From an uncultured Alistipes sp. (GTDB taxonomy: Bacteria > Bacteroidota > Bacteroidia > Bacteroidales > Rikenellaceae): a stretch of 10,153 bases of DNA. The stretch is from the NCBI RefSeq assembly GCF_902388705.1, contig NZ_CABMQJ010000064.1, positions 1 to 10,153 on the forward strand, given 5' to 3'. Numbering within the stretch: position 1 is the stretch's first letter; each line of letters begins with the position of its first letter. Shown in pieces: positions 1 to 6,002 of the stretch. The notes beneath the pieces are model-generated. The model searched no databases. It was not told the origin of the DNA and worked only from the letters and a program-made list of their open reading frames with translations. The translations under genes were made by a program, and so were the position numbers.

Positions 1-73
1 GATTCCGCCCGACGAAATCCCGCCCACGTCGATTATCCGGGAATTCATCGGCGGCAGCAGTTTCAACTACTGA
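1..73 (+). CDS. C-terminal end of an upstream protein (partial), possibly uridine kinase-type
   Basis: Bases 2-73 read as 23 codons ending in TGA at 71-73. The peptide ends with the segment PTSIIREFIGGSSFNY. A tail of the form P-x-S-I-[LI]-REF-[IL]-GGS resembles, from memory, the C-terminus of the large uridine kinase/threonyl-tRNA-synthetase-like nucleoside kinases of Bacteroidota. That match rests on a very short stretch, so the identity is tentative. The frame is supported by the protein-like composition of the tail and by the AT-rich promoter-bearing gap that starts after it. No clear Rho-independent terminator follows. A bulged hairpin at 202-224 (TCCT-GCCG pairing with CGGC-AAGGA) lacks a T-run. 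Confidence 0.5.
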   Translation, partial: IPPDEIPPTSIIREFIGGSSFNY

Positions 74-243
74 TTCCCCGCCCCGCCGCCGGTATGGGAA
101 AGGCCCAGTCCATCGCCACACAACAGCCGCTCCGCGCGCTTGCTCCCGGATACGGGCGGCGCGTTCCGCGGCAGGGCAGGGCCGCCGGGACACGACGCGA
201 ATCCTGCCGCCGGCCCGGCAAGGAAAATATCTGCCGGACGCGC

Positions 244-272
244 TTGCGGTCTTCGAAAAAAAACTATTTTTG
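244..272 (+). promoter_or_regulatory. Predicted Bacteroidota-type promoter of gcvP
   Basis: TATTTTTG at 265-272 matches the Bacteroidota -7 consensus TAnnTTTG exactly. A TTG at 244-246 lies 18 bases upstream as a possible -33 element, slightly closer than the usual 19-21. Transcription would start near 278-280 and give a leader of about 50 bases before the ATG at 329. The rest of the gap from 74 to 328 shows only a weak hairpin at 202-224. I see no paired aptamers of the glycine riboswitch kind, which control gcv genes in some other bacteria. Confidence 0.6.
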
Positions 273-328
273 CATTGCGAATGCGCACCCCTACACGACA
301 CACGGCAATAACTAATTAAAAACCAAAT

Positions 329-3154
329 ATGTTCGACAAATTCTCCGAACGCCACATCGGCGTCAGCAACGAAAAAGACCTCAACGCCATGCTCGAGGTA
401 ATCGGCACCGGATCGGTCGAGGAGCTAATCTCGCAGGTCATACCGCAATCCATCCGGCTCAAGAAACCGCTCGCCCTGCCCGCCGAGGGTATGAGCGAGT
501 ATGAATTCGCCGCCCACATCCGCACGCTGGCCGAGCGCAACCGCTGCCTGCGCTCGTTCATCGGCATGGGCTACTACCCCTGCGCCGTTCCGGCCGCCGT
601 CACGCGCAACGTCTTCGAAAACCCCGCGTGGTACACCTCCTACACCCCCTACCAGGCCGAGATTTCACAGGGCCGCCTCGAGGCGCTGCTGAACTTCCAG
701 ACCGCCGTAATCTCGCTCACGGGCATGGAAATCGGCAACTGCTCGCTGCTCGACGAGGGCACGGCCGCCGCCGAAGCCATGCTGATGATGTTCGCCCTGC
801 GCTCGCGCGAAGCCGTGAAAGAGGGGCGCAACCAGCTCTTCATCGACCGCAATATCTTCCCGCAGACGCTCGACGTGCTGCTGACGCGCAGCGAGCCGTT
901 CGGCATCGAACTGATTATCGACGAATACGACGAATACAGCTTCACCGGCAGGGAGTTCGGCGCCATCGTCCAATACCCCGCCGCCAACGGCCAGGTGCGC
1001 GATTACTCGGACTTCACGGCCTCGGCCCACGCCAAAGGCGTGCTGGTCACGGCCGTGGCCGACCTGCTCTCGCTGGCGCTGCTCAAAGCCCCCGGCGAAT
1101 GGGGCGCCGACATCGCCGTGGGCACCACCCAGCGCCTGGGCAACCCGATGGGCTTCGGCGGCCCGGGCGCAGGCTACATGACCACGCGCGAAGCCTACAA
1201 GCGCAACATGCCGGGCCGCATCATCGGCGTTTCAATCGACCGCCTCGGCAACAAGGCGCTGCGCATGGCGCTCCAGATGCGCGAGCAGCACATCAAGCGC
1301 GAGCGCGCCACCTCGAACATCTGCACCGCCTCGGCCCTGATGGCCTCGATGACGGGCTTCTACTGCGTCTACAACGGCCCCGAAGGGCTGAAACGCGCCG
1401 CCGATACGGCCCACCTGGCCGCCGTGACGGTAGCCGGGGCCCTCGAAGCGATGGACTACAAACTCGCTTCGTCCGCCTACTTCGACACGCTCGAAGTCGC
1501 CGCCGAAGCCGCCGTCGTACAGTCGCTGGCGCTCGAGAGCGGCATCAACTTCTACTACCCCACCGAGGGTTCGGTGCGCATGTCGTTCGACGAGGTGACC
1601 ACCCCCGGGGAGATCGCCGAGGTAATTCGCATCTTCGCCGCCGCCAAAGGCCGTAAAGCCAAGGCCGTAAAGCCCGCCGCCGAAAGCAATATCCCGGCAG
1701 CCCTGCGCCGCAGGACAGCTTACCTCACCGAGCCGGTTTTCAACACCTACCGTTCGGAAAGCGGCCTGATGCGCTATATCAAACGGCTGGAACTGCGCGA
1801 CATCTCGCTCGCCGATTCGATGATTTCGCTGGGTTCGTGCACCATGAAGCTCAACGCCGCGGCGCTCATGCAGCCGCTCTCGCTCGCCGGCTTCCAGATG
1901 ATGCACCCCTTCGCCCCGGCCGACCAGGCCGAGGGTTACATGCAGCTCATCGCGGAACTGGAGCGCGACCTGGCGACCATCACGGGCTTCGCGGCCTGCT
2001 CGCTGCAGCCCAACTCGGGCGCCGCGGGCGAGTACGCCGGACTAATGGTGATTCGCGCCTACCACCAGAGCCGCGGGCAGGGCTACCGCAACGTGGTGCT
2101 GATTCCGGCCTCGGCCCACGGCACCAACCCGGCGTCGGCGGCCATGGCCGGCATGAAAATCGTCACGGTGGCCTGCGACGACAAGGGCAACATCGACGTC
2201 GCAGACCTCGAAGCCAAGGCCAGGGAGTACAGCTCGGAGCTGTGCGGCCTGATGGTGACCTACCCCTCGACGCACGGCGTGTTCGAGAGCCGCATCCGTG
2301 AAATCGTGGACGCCGTGCACGACGCGGGCGGACAGGTCTACATGGACGGCGCCAACATGAACGCGCAGGTGGGCCTGACCAACCCCGGCTACATCGGCGC
2401 CGACGTCTGCCACCTCAACCTGCACAAGACATTCGCCATGCCCCACGGCGGCGGCGGCCCGGGCGTAGGCCCCATCTGCGTCGCCGAACACCTCAAGGCG
2501 TTCCTCCCCTCGCATCCGGTTATGCCGACGGGCGGCGACGAGGGCATCACGGCCGTTGCATCGGCCCCCTGGGGCTCCGCGCTGCTGCTGCCCATAACCT
2601 ACGGCTATATCAAGATGCTGGGCGAAAGCGGGCTGCGGCGCGCCACGGAGATGGCCATCGTCAACGCCAACTACATGTCCGCAGCGCTCGCACCGGAGTA
2701 CCGCACCTATTATTCGGGCGAAACGGGCCGCGTGGGCCACGAGATGATTCTCGACCTGACCTCTTTCAAGAAGGACTACAACATCGACTGCGGCGACATC
2801 GCCCACCGCCTGATGGACTACGGGTTCCACGCCCCGACGCTTTCGTTCCCCGTGCACGAAACGCTGATGGTCGAGCCGACCGAGTCGGAGCCCAAGGCCG
2901 AGATGGATCGTTTCATCGAGGCACTGGTAAGCATCAAGCGCGAATGCGAGGCCGCCGTCGGCAATGCCGACAACGTGGTGGTCAATGCCCCCCACACGGC
3001 GGCGGAAATCGCAGGCGAATGGCCGCATCCCTACACCCGCGCCGAGGCGGCATTCCCGCTCGGGTGGGTGCGCGAGGCGAAGTTCTTCCCGTACGTTTCG
3101 AAAATCGACAACGGCTACGGCGACCGCAACCTCTGTTGCCGCAACTGCGAGTAG
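329..3154 (+). CDS. gcvP: Glycine dehydrogenase (aminomethyl-transferring), glycine cleavage system P protein
   Basis: This PLP enzyme decarboxylates glycine and passes the aminomethyl group to the lipoyl arm of H protein, the first step of the cytosolic glycine cleavage system that feeds one-carbon units to tetrahydrofolate. The 941-residue length is normal for the fused single-chain form, in which the N- and C-terminal halves are related aminotransferase-like domains. Visible landmarks are RHIG at residues 8-11, NCSLLDEGTA at 137-146, the glycine-rich NPMGFGGPGAG at 272-282, SAHGTNPASA around 597, YMDGANMN around 672 with probable cofactor-binding Asp673, and HLNLHKTFAMPHGGGGPG carrying the PLP Schiff-base lysine, Lys700. 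The ATG at 329 fits the family N-terminus and sits about 50 bases after a promoter. The gene stands alone: gcvT, gcvH and lpd are not in the window. The extreme C-terminus, NLCCRNCE, is unusually Cys-rich. Identification is secure. Confidence 0.98.
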   Translation: MFDKFSERHIGVSNEKDLNAMLEVIGTGSVEELISQVIPQSIRLKKPLALPAEGMSEYEFAAHIRTLAERNRCLRSFIGMGYYPCAVPAAVTRNVFENPAWYTSYTPYQAEISQGRLEALLNFQTAVISLTGMEIGNCSLLDEGTAAAEAMLMMFALRSREAVKEGRNQLFIDRNIFPQTLDVLLTRSEPFGIELIIDEYDEYSFTGREFGAIVQYPAANGQVRDYSDFTASAHAKGVLVTAVADLLSLALLKAPGEWGADIAVGTTQRLGNPMGFGGPGAGYMTTREAYKRNMPGRIIGVSIDRLGNKALRMALQMREQHIKRERATSNICTASALMASMTGFYCVYNGPEGLKRAADTAHLAAVTVAGALEAMDYKLASSAYFDTLEVAAEAAVVQSLALESGINFYYPTEGSVRMSFDEVTTPGEIAEVIRIFAAAKGRKAKAVKPAAESNIPAALRRRTAYLTEPVFNTYRSESGLMRYIKRLELRDISLADSMISLGSCTMKLNAAALMQPLSLAGFQMMHPFAPADQAEGYMQLIAELERDLATITGFAACSLQPNSGAAGEYAGLMVIRAYHQSRGQGYRNVVLIPASAHGTNPASAAMAGMKIVTVACDDKGNIDVADLEAKAREYSSELCGLMVTYPSTHGVFESRIREIVDAVHDAGGQVYMDGANMNAQVGLTNPGYIGADVCHLNLHKTFAMPHGGGGPGVGPICVAEHLKAFLPSHPVMPTGGDEGITAVASAPWGSALLLPITYGYIKMLGESGLRRATEMAIVNANYMSAALAPEYRTYYSGETGRVGHEMILDLTSFKKDYNIDCGDIAHRLMDYGFHAPTLSFPVHETLMVEPTESEPKAEMDRFIEALVSIKRECEAAVGNADNVVVNAPHTAAEIAGEWPHPYTRAEAAFPLGWVREAKFFPYVSKIDNGYGDRNLCCRNCE

Positions 3155-3172
3155 CCGCACGCCGCACGCAAC

Positions 3173-3209
3173 AAAAAAACGGATGGCACGCAAAGTCCAT
3201 CCGTTTTTT
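3173..3209 (+). terminator. Rho-independent terminator of gcvP (probably bidirectional)
   Basis: ACGGATGG at 3179-3186 pairs perfectly with CCATCCGT at 3197-3204 around a 10-base loop. It is preceded by seven A (3173-3179) and followed by six T (3204-3209), so the stem can extend as A-U pairs and also act on the opposite strand. It lies 19 bases after the gcvP stop. Confidence 0.92.
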
Positions 3210-3247
3210 ATTTCAACCGGAAAAGCACGCCGATACCGAAAAAAAGA

Positions 3248-3328
3248 GCTCCGGCGGCAAAAAACACGCTTTTTTAGCATGATTATCGCAAGGGCCGGTT
3301 CATACGGATACACGAAAAAAGCCGGAGC
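3248..3328. repeat. Long-range inverted repeat in the gcvP-slyD gap
   Basis: GCTCCGGC at 3248-3255 is the exact reverse complement of GCCGGAGC at 3321-3328, with 65 bases between them. Inside lies a small A/T hairpin: six A (3259-3264), CACGC, six T (3270-3275). The segment is between the gcvP terminator and the slyD promoter, so it may be untranscribed. An 8-base match over this span could be chance in GC-rich DNA. The gap holds no coding sequence that I can support. Confidence 0.3.
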
Positions 3329-3339
3329 CGCACAACCGA

Positions 3340-3370
3340 TTGCAAAATAAAAACTTAATTACTATCTTTG
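3340..3370 (+). promoter_or_regulatory. Predicted Bacteroidota-type promoter of the SlyD-like gene
   Basis: TATCTTTG at 3363-3370 matches TAnnTTTG, and TTG at 3340-3342 lies exactly 20 bases upstream, the preferred spacing. The surrounding DNA is AT-rich against GC-rich genes. Transcription would start near 3377, leaving an AT-rich leader of about 34 bases before the ATG at 3411 with no obvious Shine-Dalgarno sequence, as is common in this phylum. Confidence 0.8.
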
Positions 3371-3410
3371 TCAATTAATACGACCGCAATAAATTTATAA
3401 TCACATTACA

Positions 3411-3950
3411 ATGAAAGTAGAACAGAACAAAATGGTCGGCGTGGACTACAAGCTCACCGTCGACGGACAGATCGCAGACCAGTCGCGCCCGGGCCAGCCG
3501 CTCGAATTCATCTTCGGAACAGGCATGCTGCTTCCCAAATTCGAAGAGGCTATCCTCGGCAAGGAGATCGGCGAGGCTGTATCGTTTACCCTCGAGCCCA
3601 AGGACGGCTACGGCGAGCTGATCGCCGACGCTGTCGTAGACCTGCCGAAAAACATATTCATGGTCGACGGCAAACTCGCCGAGGACATCCTCTTCGTGGG
3701 GAGCCAGGTGCCGATGAGCGACAACCAGGGCAACCGCATGATGGGCATCGTCAAGGAGGTCGGCGACGAAACCGTGAAAATGGACTTCAACCACCCGATG
3801 GCGGGCAAGACGCTCAACTTCGACGTGGAAATCGTATCGGTGCGCGACGTAACGCCCGAGGATTTGCAGGGCGGCTGCTCGTGCGGCGACTGCGGCGACG
3901 ATTGCGGCGGCGGATGCGACCACGAAGGCGGTCACTGCGACTGCCACTAA
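3411..3950 (+). CDS. slyD: SlyD-like FKBP-type peptidyl-prolyl cis-trans isomerase with metal-binding tail
   Basis: The 179-residue protein has the FKBP/SlyD plan: an N-terminal FKBP half (residues 1-70) with the core LEFIFGTGMLLPKFEEAI and the DGYGE motif at 65-69, an inserted chaperone-like 'insert-in-flap' domain at about 72-124, and the return FKBP strand with the signature NHPMAGKTLNFDVEI at 127-141. SlyD proteins catalyse proline isomerisation, bind unfolded segments in the cytosol and, in Enterobacteria, deliver nickel through a C-terminal metal-binding tail. Here the tail (about 154-179) contains seven Cys (156, 158, 161, 165, 169, 176, 178) and three His (171, 175, 179), so it probably binds a soft metal or zinc. 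No signal peptide is visible. The gene has its own promoter and terminator and appears monocistronic. A general folding role is certain at family level; a metallochaperone role is inferred. Confidence 0.93.
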   Translation: MKVEQNKMVGVDYKLTVDGQIADQSRPGQPLEFIFGTGMLLPKFEEAILGKEIGEAVSFTLEPKDGYGELIADAVVDLPKNIFMVDGKLAEDILFVGSQVPMSDNQGNRMMGIVKEVGDETVKMDFNHPMAGKTLNFDVEIVSVRDVTPEDLQGGCSCGDCGDDCGGGCDHEGGHCDCH

Positions 3951-3954
3951 CGAC

Positions 3955-3984
3955 AAAGCGGGACTGGAAAGCCCCGCTTTTTTT
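3955..3984 (+). terminator. Rho-independent terminator after the SlyD-like gene
   Basis: AAAGCGGG at 3955-3962 pairs with CCCGCTTT at 3973-3980 around a 10-base loop, and the T-run continues to 3984. It starts four bases after the stop codon. The next gene's ATG is only 19 bases beyond the T-run. Confidence 0.92.
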
Positions 3985-4003
3985 CAACCCGACACACACG
4001 ACC

Positions 4004-5026
4004 ATGACCCAGACTGAACTTACGACACTGCTCGCGGCGGGCGTCCTGCGCGACCTCGACCTGACGGGCCGGGAGCTCAAAGGCCTCGACTTCGGGGGCT
4101 GCACGCTGGAGAACGTCACCTTCGACGCGTGCACGCTCACCGGGTGCTGCTTCGACAACTGCACCCTTTGCCGCGTATCGTTCCGCAAGGCGGCGCTTCG
4201 CAACTGCCGTTTCCGCCGCGCGGCGATTTCATGGAGCGACTTCCGGTACAGCGAAACCGAGCGGGCGACTTTCGAAGAGGCCGACATCCGGTTTTGCGAC
4301 TTCTACCGCGCCATGCTCACCGGCATCGTCATCATGCGCAAATCCCGGATCGCCGACACGAGCCTCTATTACACCTACTTCGGCGAAGGCGTGAACATCC
4401 GCCGCGAAAACCTCGCCGGCGACAGGCTGCTCCAGCAGGACTACGACAAGTACAGGCAGTTCCTGGTGGAGTGGAACACCAACGGCACGGGCGTGCGGAA
4501 AAACGACCGGGACAACCAGTCGGCCTGGAGCCCCGACGCTTCGCTCCGCTCCCGCTGGGCCGATGCGGAGGAGATTTACAAAAACCTCAACGGCCTGTGG
4601 GCGGGAACGGGTTTCCTGCGCGATGCCAACTGGGCCTACGTCAAGGGCCGCCGCATGGAGCGCCGCCGCATGCTGGCCCAATGGCGCGGCACGCCGCCGG
4701 CGCGCAAACCTGAACTCGCGTGGAAAATCGGCACCAACCTGCTGATGGACATCATGTTCGGCTACGGCGAAAGCCTGCTGCGCATGGTCGCGACCTATGT
4801 ATTGCTGGTATTGCTCTTCGCCTACATTTTCCAGGGCAACGCCTCGCTACCCTCCTACCTGCACGCCTTCTGGATCAGCCTGAAGAACATGGCCGGCGTG
4901 GGATCCGAGCAGCTCAACGGCATCTCCCCGCTGGTGGACATGCTCAATGTCCTCCAGACGACGCTCGGCATCCTGCTCACCGGAATTTTCGGTTTTATCC
5001 TCGGCAACAAAATCCGCAACCAGTAA
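4004..5026 (+). CDS. Pentapeptide-repeat protein with C-terminal two-helix ion-channel-like domain
   Basis: The protein has 340 residues. Its frame is open further upstream, but that part overlaps the end of slyD and its terminator and is an Arg-rich shadow, so the ATG at 4004 is the credible start. Residues 20-110 form a strikingly regular pentapeptide-repeat stretch: the central residue of each five is Leu, Phe or Ile at nearly every multiple of five (L20, L25, F30, L35, F40 ... F80, F90, I95, F100, L105, I110), predicting a right-handed beta-helix of roughly four to five coils. A charged segment (about 135-255) follows. Then come a membrane helix (262-278), a pore-loop-like segment (284-303, FWISLKNMAGVGSEQ) and a second helix (about 313-334). 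This order matches the two-TM/P-loop fold of K+-channel-like domains found after pentapeptide repeats in other bacteria. The filter position reads AGVGSE instead of TVGYGD or GFGD, so potassium selectivity is doubtful. It is likely an inner-membrane protein; function is unknown. Confidence 0.85.
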   Translation: MTQTELTTLLAAGVLRDLDLTGRELKGLDFGGCTLENVTFDACTLTGCCFDNCTLCRVSFRKAALRNCRFRRAAISWSDFRYSETERATFEEADIRFCDFYRAMLTGIVIMRKSRIADTSLYYTYFGEGVNIRRENLAGDRLLQQDYDKYRQFLVEWNTNGTGVRKNDRDNQSAWSPDASLRSRWADAEEIYKNLNGLWAGTGFLRDANWAYVKGRRMERRRMLAQWRGTPPARKPELAWKIGTNLLMDIMFGYGESLLRMVATYVLLVLLFAYIFQGNASLPSYLHAFWISLKNMAGVGSEQLNGISPLVDMLNVLQTTLGILLTGIFGFILGNKIRNQ

Positions 5027-5039
5027 CCGGCAAGCGTCC

Positions 5040-5062
5040 ATGCCCCGACGCGCTCCGGGCAT
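5040..5062. terminator. Weak hairpin between convergent genes
   Basis: ATGCCC at 5040-5045 pairs with GGGCAT at 5057-5062 around an 11-base loop in the 59-base gap between the pentapeptide-repeat gene and the convergent GntR gene. No T-run follows on either strand, so it is at best a weak shared terminator. Confidence 0.25.
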
Positions 5063-5085
5063 CCCCGCACAGCCCCGGGACATCC

Positions 5086-5811
5086 CTATCCCCGGCACTC
5101 GATCGAATAAACGAAGCTGTCCGCCTTGTATACGCCGATATTGTATTCGACCGGCTCACCGTTGGCATCGTAGACGAACCGCTTGCGGATAAGCACGGGG
5201 TCCTGGGTCGTAATCCGGAGTTTTTCGGCGATGAATTCGTCGGCCAGGGCGGCGGAAATCTCCTCCTTCGACGTACGGACGATTACCCCGTAGTCTTTGG
5301 CCAGGATTTCATAAAGGGGACGGCTGAAATTCTCCGTTCCCGTGACGGGAATCCGGGGGTTGAAATACGAAATAAAATAGACGAACGGGTAGATTTCGTT
5401 TCCGCGCAGCCGTTCGAGCGTGAAGAGGCTCTCGCCCCGGTCGACGGAGAAGAAATTGGCGACCTCGGCGTCGGGCCGCTTCCAGCTCAAATGCAGTTCG
5501 AAATTCCGCACTTTCACCCCGAGCGCCTTCATCTCCTGCGAGAAGCTCATCCAGTTCTTGGCTCCGCTGAAGATACTCCGGTGGGCGACCCGCGTGCCGT
5601 AGCCTTTCTTGCGAACCAGCAGCCCCTCGTACACCAGCTTGTTGATGGCCTGCCGCAGGGTGTTGCGCGAAATGTTCAGCTGTCCTGCCAGGGCGACCTC
5701 CGGGGGCAGCAGTTTGCCTTGCAGGTACTCTTTGCGCGAAATCAGCTCCCGCAGCATCTCCTCGGCCTGTTTGTGCAAAGGCTCGGGGCTATTCGGATCG
5801 ATATAAGCCAT
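5086..5811 (-). CDS. GntR-family transcriptional regulator, HutC subfamily (UTRA ligand domain)
   Basis: The 241-residue protein has an N-terminal GntR winged helix-turn-helix (about residues 10-78) with the typical run LPPEVALAGQLNISRNTLRQ, then AINKLVYEGLLVRKKGYGTRV covering the recognition helix and wing. A UTRA ligand-binding domain follows (about 90-236), ending in the characteristic KRFVYDANGEPVEYNIGVYKADSF-like region, broken here to its key parts: PVEYN and the final Y-x-A-D-x-F. HutC-type regulators are usually dimeric repressors that bind short palindromes and release DNA on binding a sugar phosphate, amino sugar or related small ligand. It is transcribed divergently from the isomerase-ROK kinase operon, 183 bases away. 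This points to local control of that operon and probably of itself. The perfect palindrome at 5878-5894 is the best operator candidate. The ligand is inferred to be a hexose phosphate; it is not shown by the sequence. Confidence 0.93.
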   Translation of the reverse strand: MAYIDPNSPEPLHKQAEEMLRELISRKEYLQGKLLPPEVALAGQLNISRNTLRQAINKLVYEGLLVRKKGYGTRVAHRSIFSGAKNWMSFSQEMKALGVKVRNFELHLSWKRPDAEVANFFSVDRGESLFTLERLRGNEIYPFVYFISYFNPRIPVTGTENFSRPLYEILAKDYGVIVRTSKEEISAALADEFIAEKLRITTQDPVLIRKRFVYDANGEPVEYNIGVYKADSFVYSIECRG

Positions 5812-5827
5812 CGTCTTGTTTTTTCTG

Positions 5828-5835
5828 CAAAGTTA
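5828..5835 (-). promoter_or_regulatory. Predicted -7 element of the GntR regulator promoter
   Basis: CAAAGTTA on the plus strand reads TAACTTTG on the minus strand, an exact match to TAnnTTTG. It gives a very short leader (about 10 bases) before the GntR start at 5811. No good TTG is seen 19-21 bases upstream on that strand, so the -33 element is weak or regulator-dependent. It lies only eight bases from the -33 element of the forward promoter at 5844, so the two polymerases would compete. Confidence 0.5.
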
Positions 5836-5843
5836 AATTTTTA

Positions 5844-5876
5844 TTTGGAAACTATTCTTTTTTTTACATATATTTG
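5844..5876 (+). promoter_or_regulatory. Forward promoter P1 of the isomerase-ROK operon
   Basis: TTTG at 5844-5847 and TATATTTG at 5869-5876 (exact TAnnTTTG) are separated by 21 bases. Transcription would start near 5883, inside the palindrome at 5878-5894. A repressor bound there would block initiation. Confidence 0.65.
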
Positions 5877-5904
5877 CAACATATTAAATATGTTCATACA
5901 TTTG
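5873..5904 (+). promoter_or_regulatory. Forward promoter P2 of the isomerase-ROK operon, nested on P1
   Basis: TACATTTG at 5897-5904 is an exact TAnnTTTG box. The TTTG at 5873-5876, which is the end of the P1 -7 box, lies exactly 20 bases upstream and can serve as its -33 element. The predicted start is near 5911, giving a leader of about 84 bases before the ATG at 5995. The spacer holds the palindrome at 5878-5894. Confidence 0.65.
5878..5894. promoter_or_regulatory. Candidate GntR operator: perfect 17-base palindrome
   Basis: AACATATTAAATATGTT is an 8-base perfect inverted repeat around a central A. It fills most of the 20-base spacer of promoter P2 and covers the predicted start of P1, the right place for a repressor. 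GntR/HutC dimers commonly bind AT-centred palindromes of this size, and the GntR gene is adjacent. Binding is inferred and no sequence shows it directly. Confidence 0.6.
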
Positions 5905-5945
5905 CAGTGGTTAAAATCATAAAATACTGACATACTGCAATAAAA

Positions 5946-6002
5946 ATGACTACTTTACACAAATATCAGGATAACATAAAACAGGATAACTACCATGCGT
6001 AA
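5946..6002 (+). CDS. Possible 18-codon leader ORF overlapping the isomerase start
   Basis: ATG at 5946 opens a frame encoding MTTLHKYQDNIKQDNYHA and stops at TAA 6000-6002. It overlaps the isomerase ATG (5995) by eight bases in the +1-shifted frame. It lies about 35 bases after the predicted P2 start. It contains a 9-base direct repeat, CAGGATAAC (5967-5975 and 5982-5990), and the second copy supplies the AGGA Shine-Dalgarno sequence for the isomerase. No good Shine-Dalgarno precedes the 5946 ATG. It could be a translational-coupling leader or simply chance. Confidence 0.25.
   Translation: MTTLHKYQDNIKQDNYHA

Larger units (their letters stand above)
5867..5906 (+). repeat. 12-base direct repeat CATAYATTTGCA spanning both -7 boxes
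   Basis: CATATATTTGCA at 5867-5878 and CATACATTTGCA at 5895-5906 differ at one base and are offset by 28 bases. Each contains a TAnnTTTG promoter box, and together they flank the 17-base palindrome. They may be a duplicated promoter element or half of a composite binding site. Confidence 0.7.

Noticed and set aside
94..315. 73-codon ORF between the upstream gene and gcvP
   Set aside because: It runs through the gcvP promoter, has no ribosome-binding site and no protein-like pattern.
74..328. Glycine riboswitch upstream of gcvP
   Set aside because: No paired aptamer-like structures are visible, and the predicted leader of about 50 bases is too short for one.
2042..3313. Open frame of about 423 codons on the minus strand opposite the 3' half of gcvP
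   Set aside because: It is an antisense shadow of a highly conserved enzyme and crosses the gcvP terminator.
3881..4003. N-terminal extension of the pentapeptide-repeat protein
   Set aside because: The extra 41 residues are Arg-rich, overlap the slyD tail and would place a transcription terminator inside the gene.
4720..5922. Plus-strand frame of about 400 codons running from the membrane gene through the GntR gene
   Set aside because: It overlaps two well-supported genes in other frames and looks like antisense GntR sequence over most of its length.
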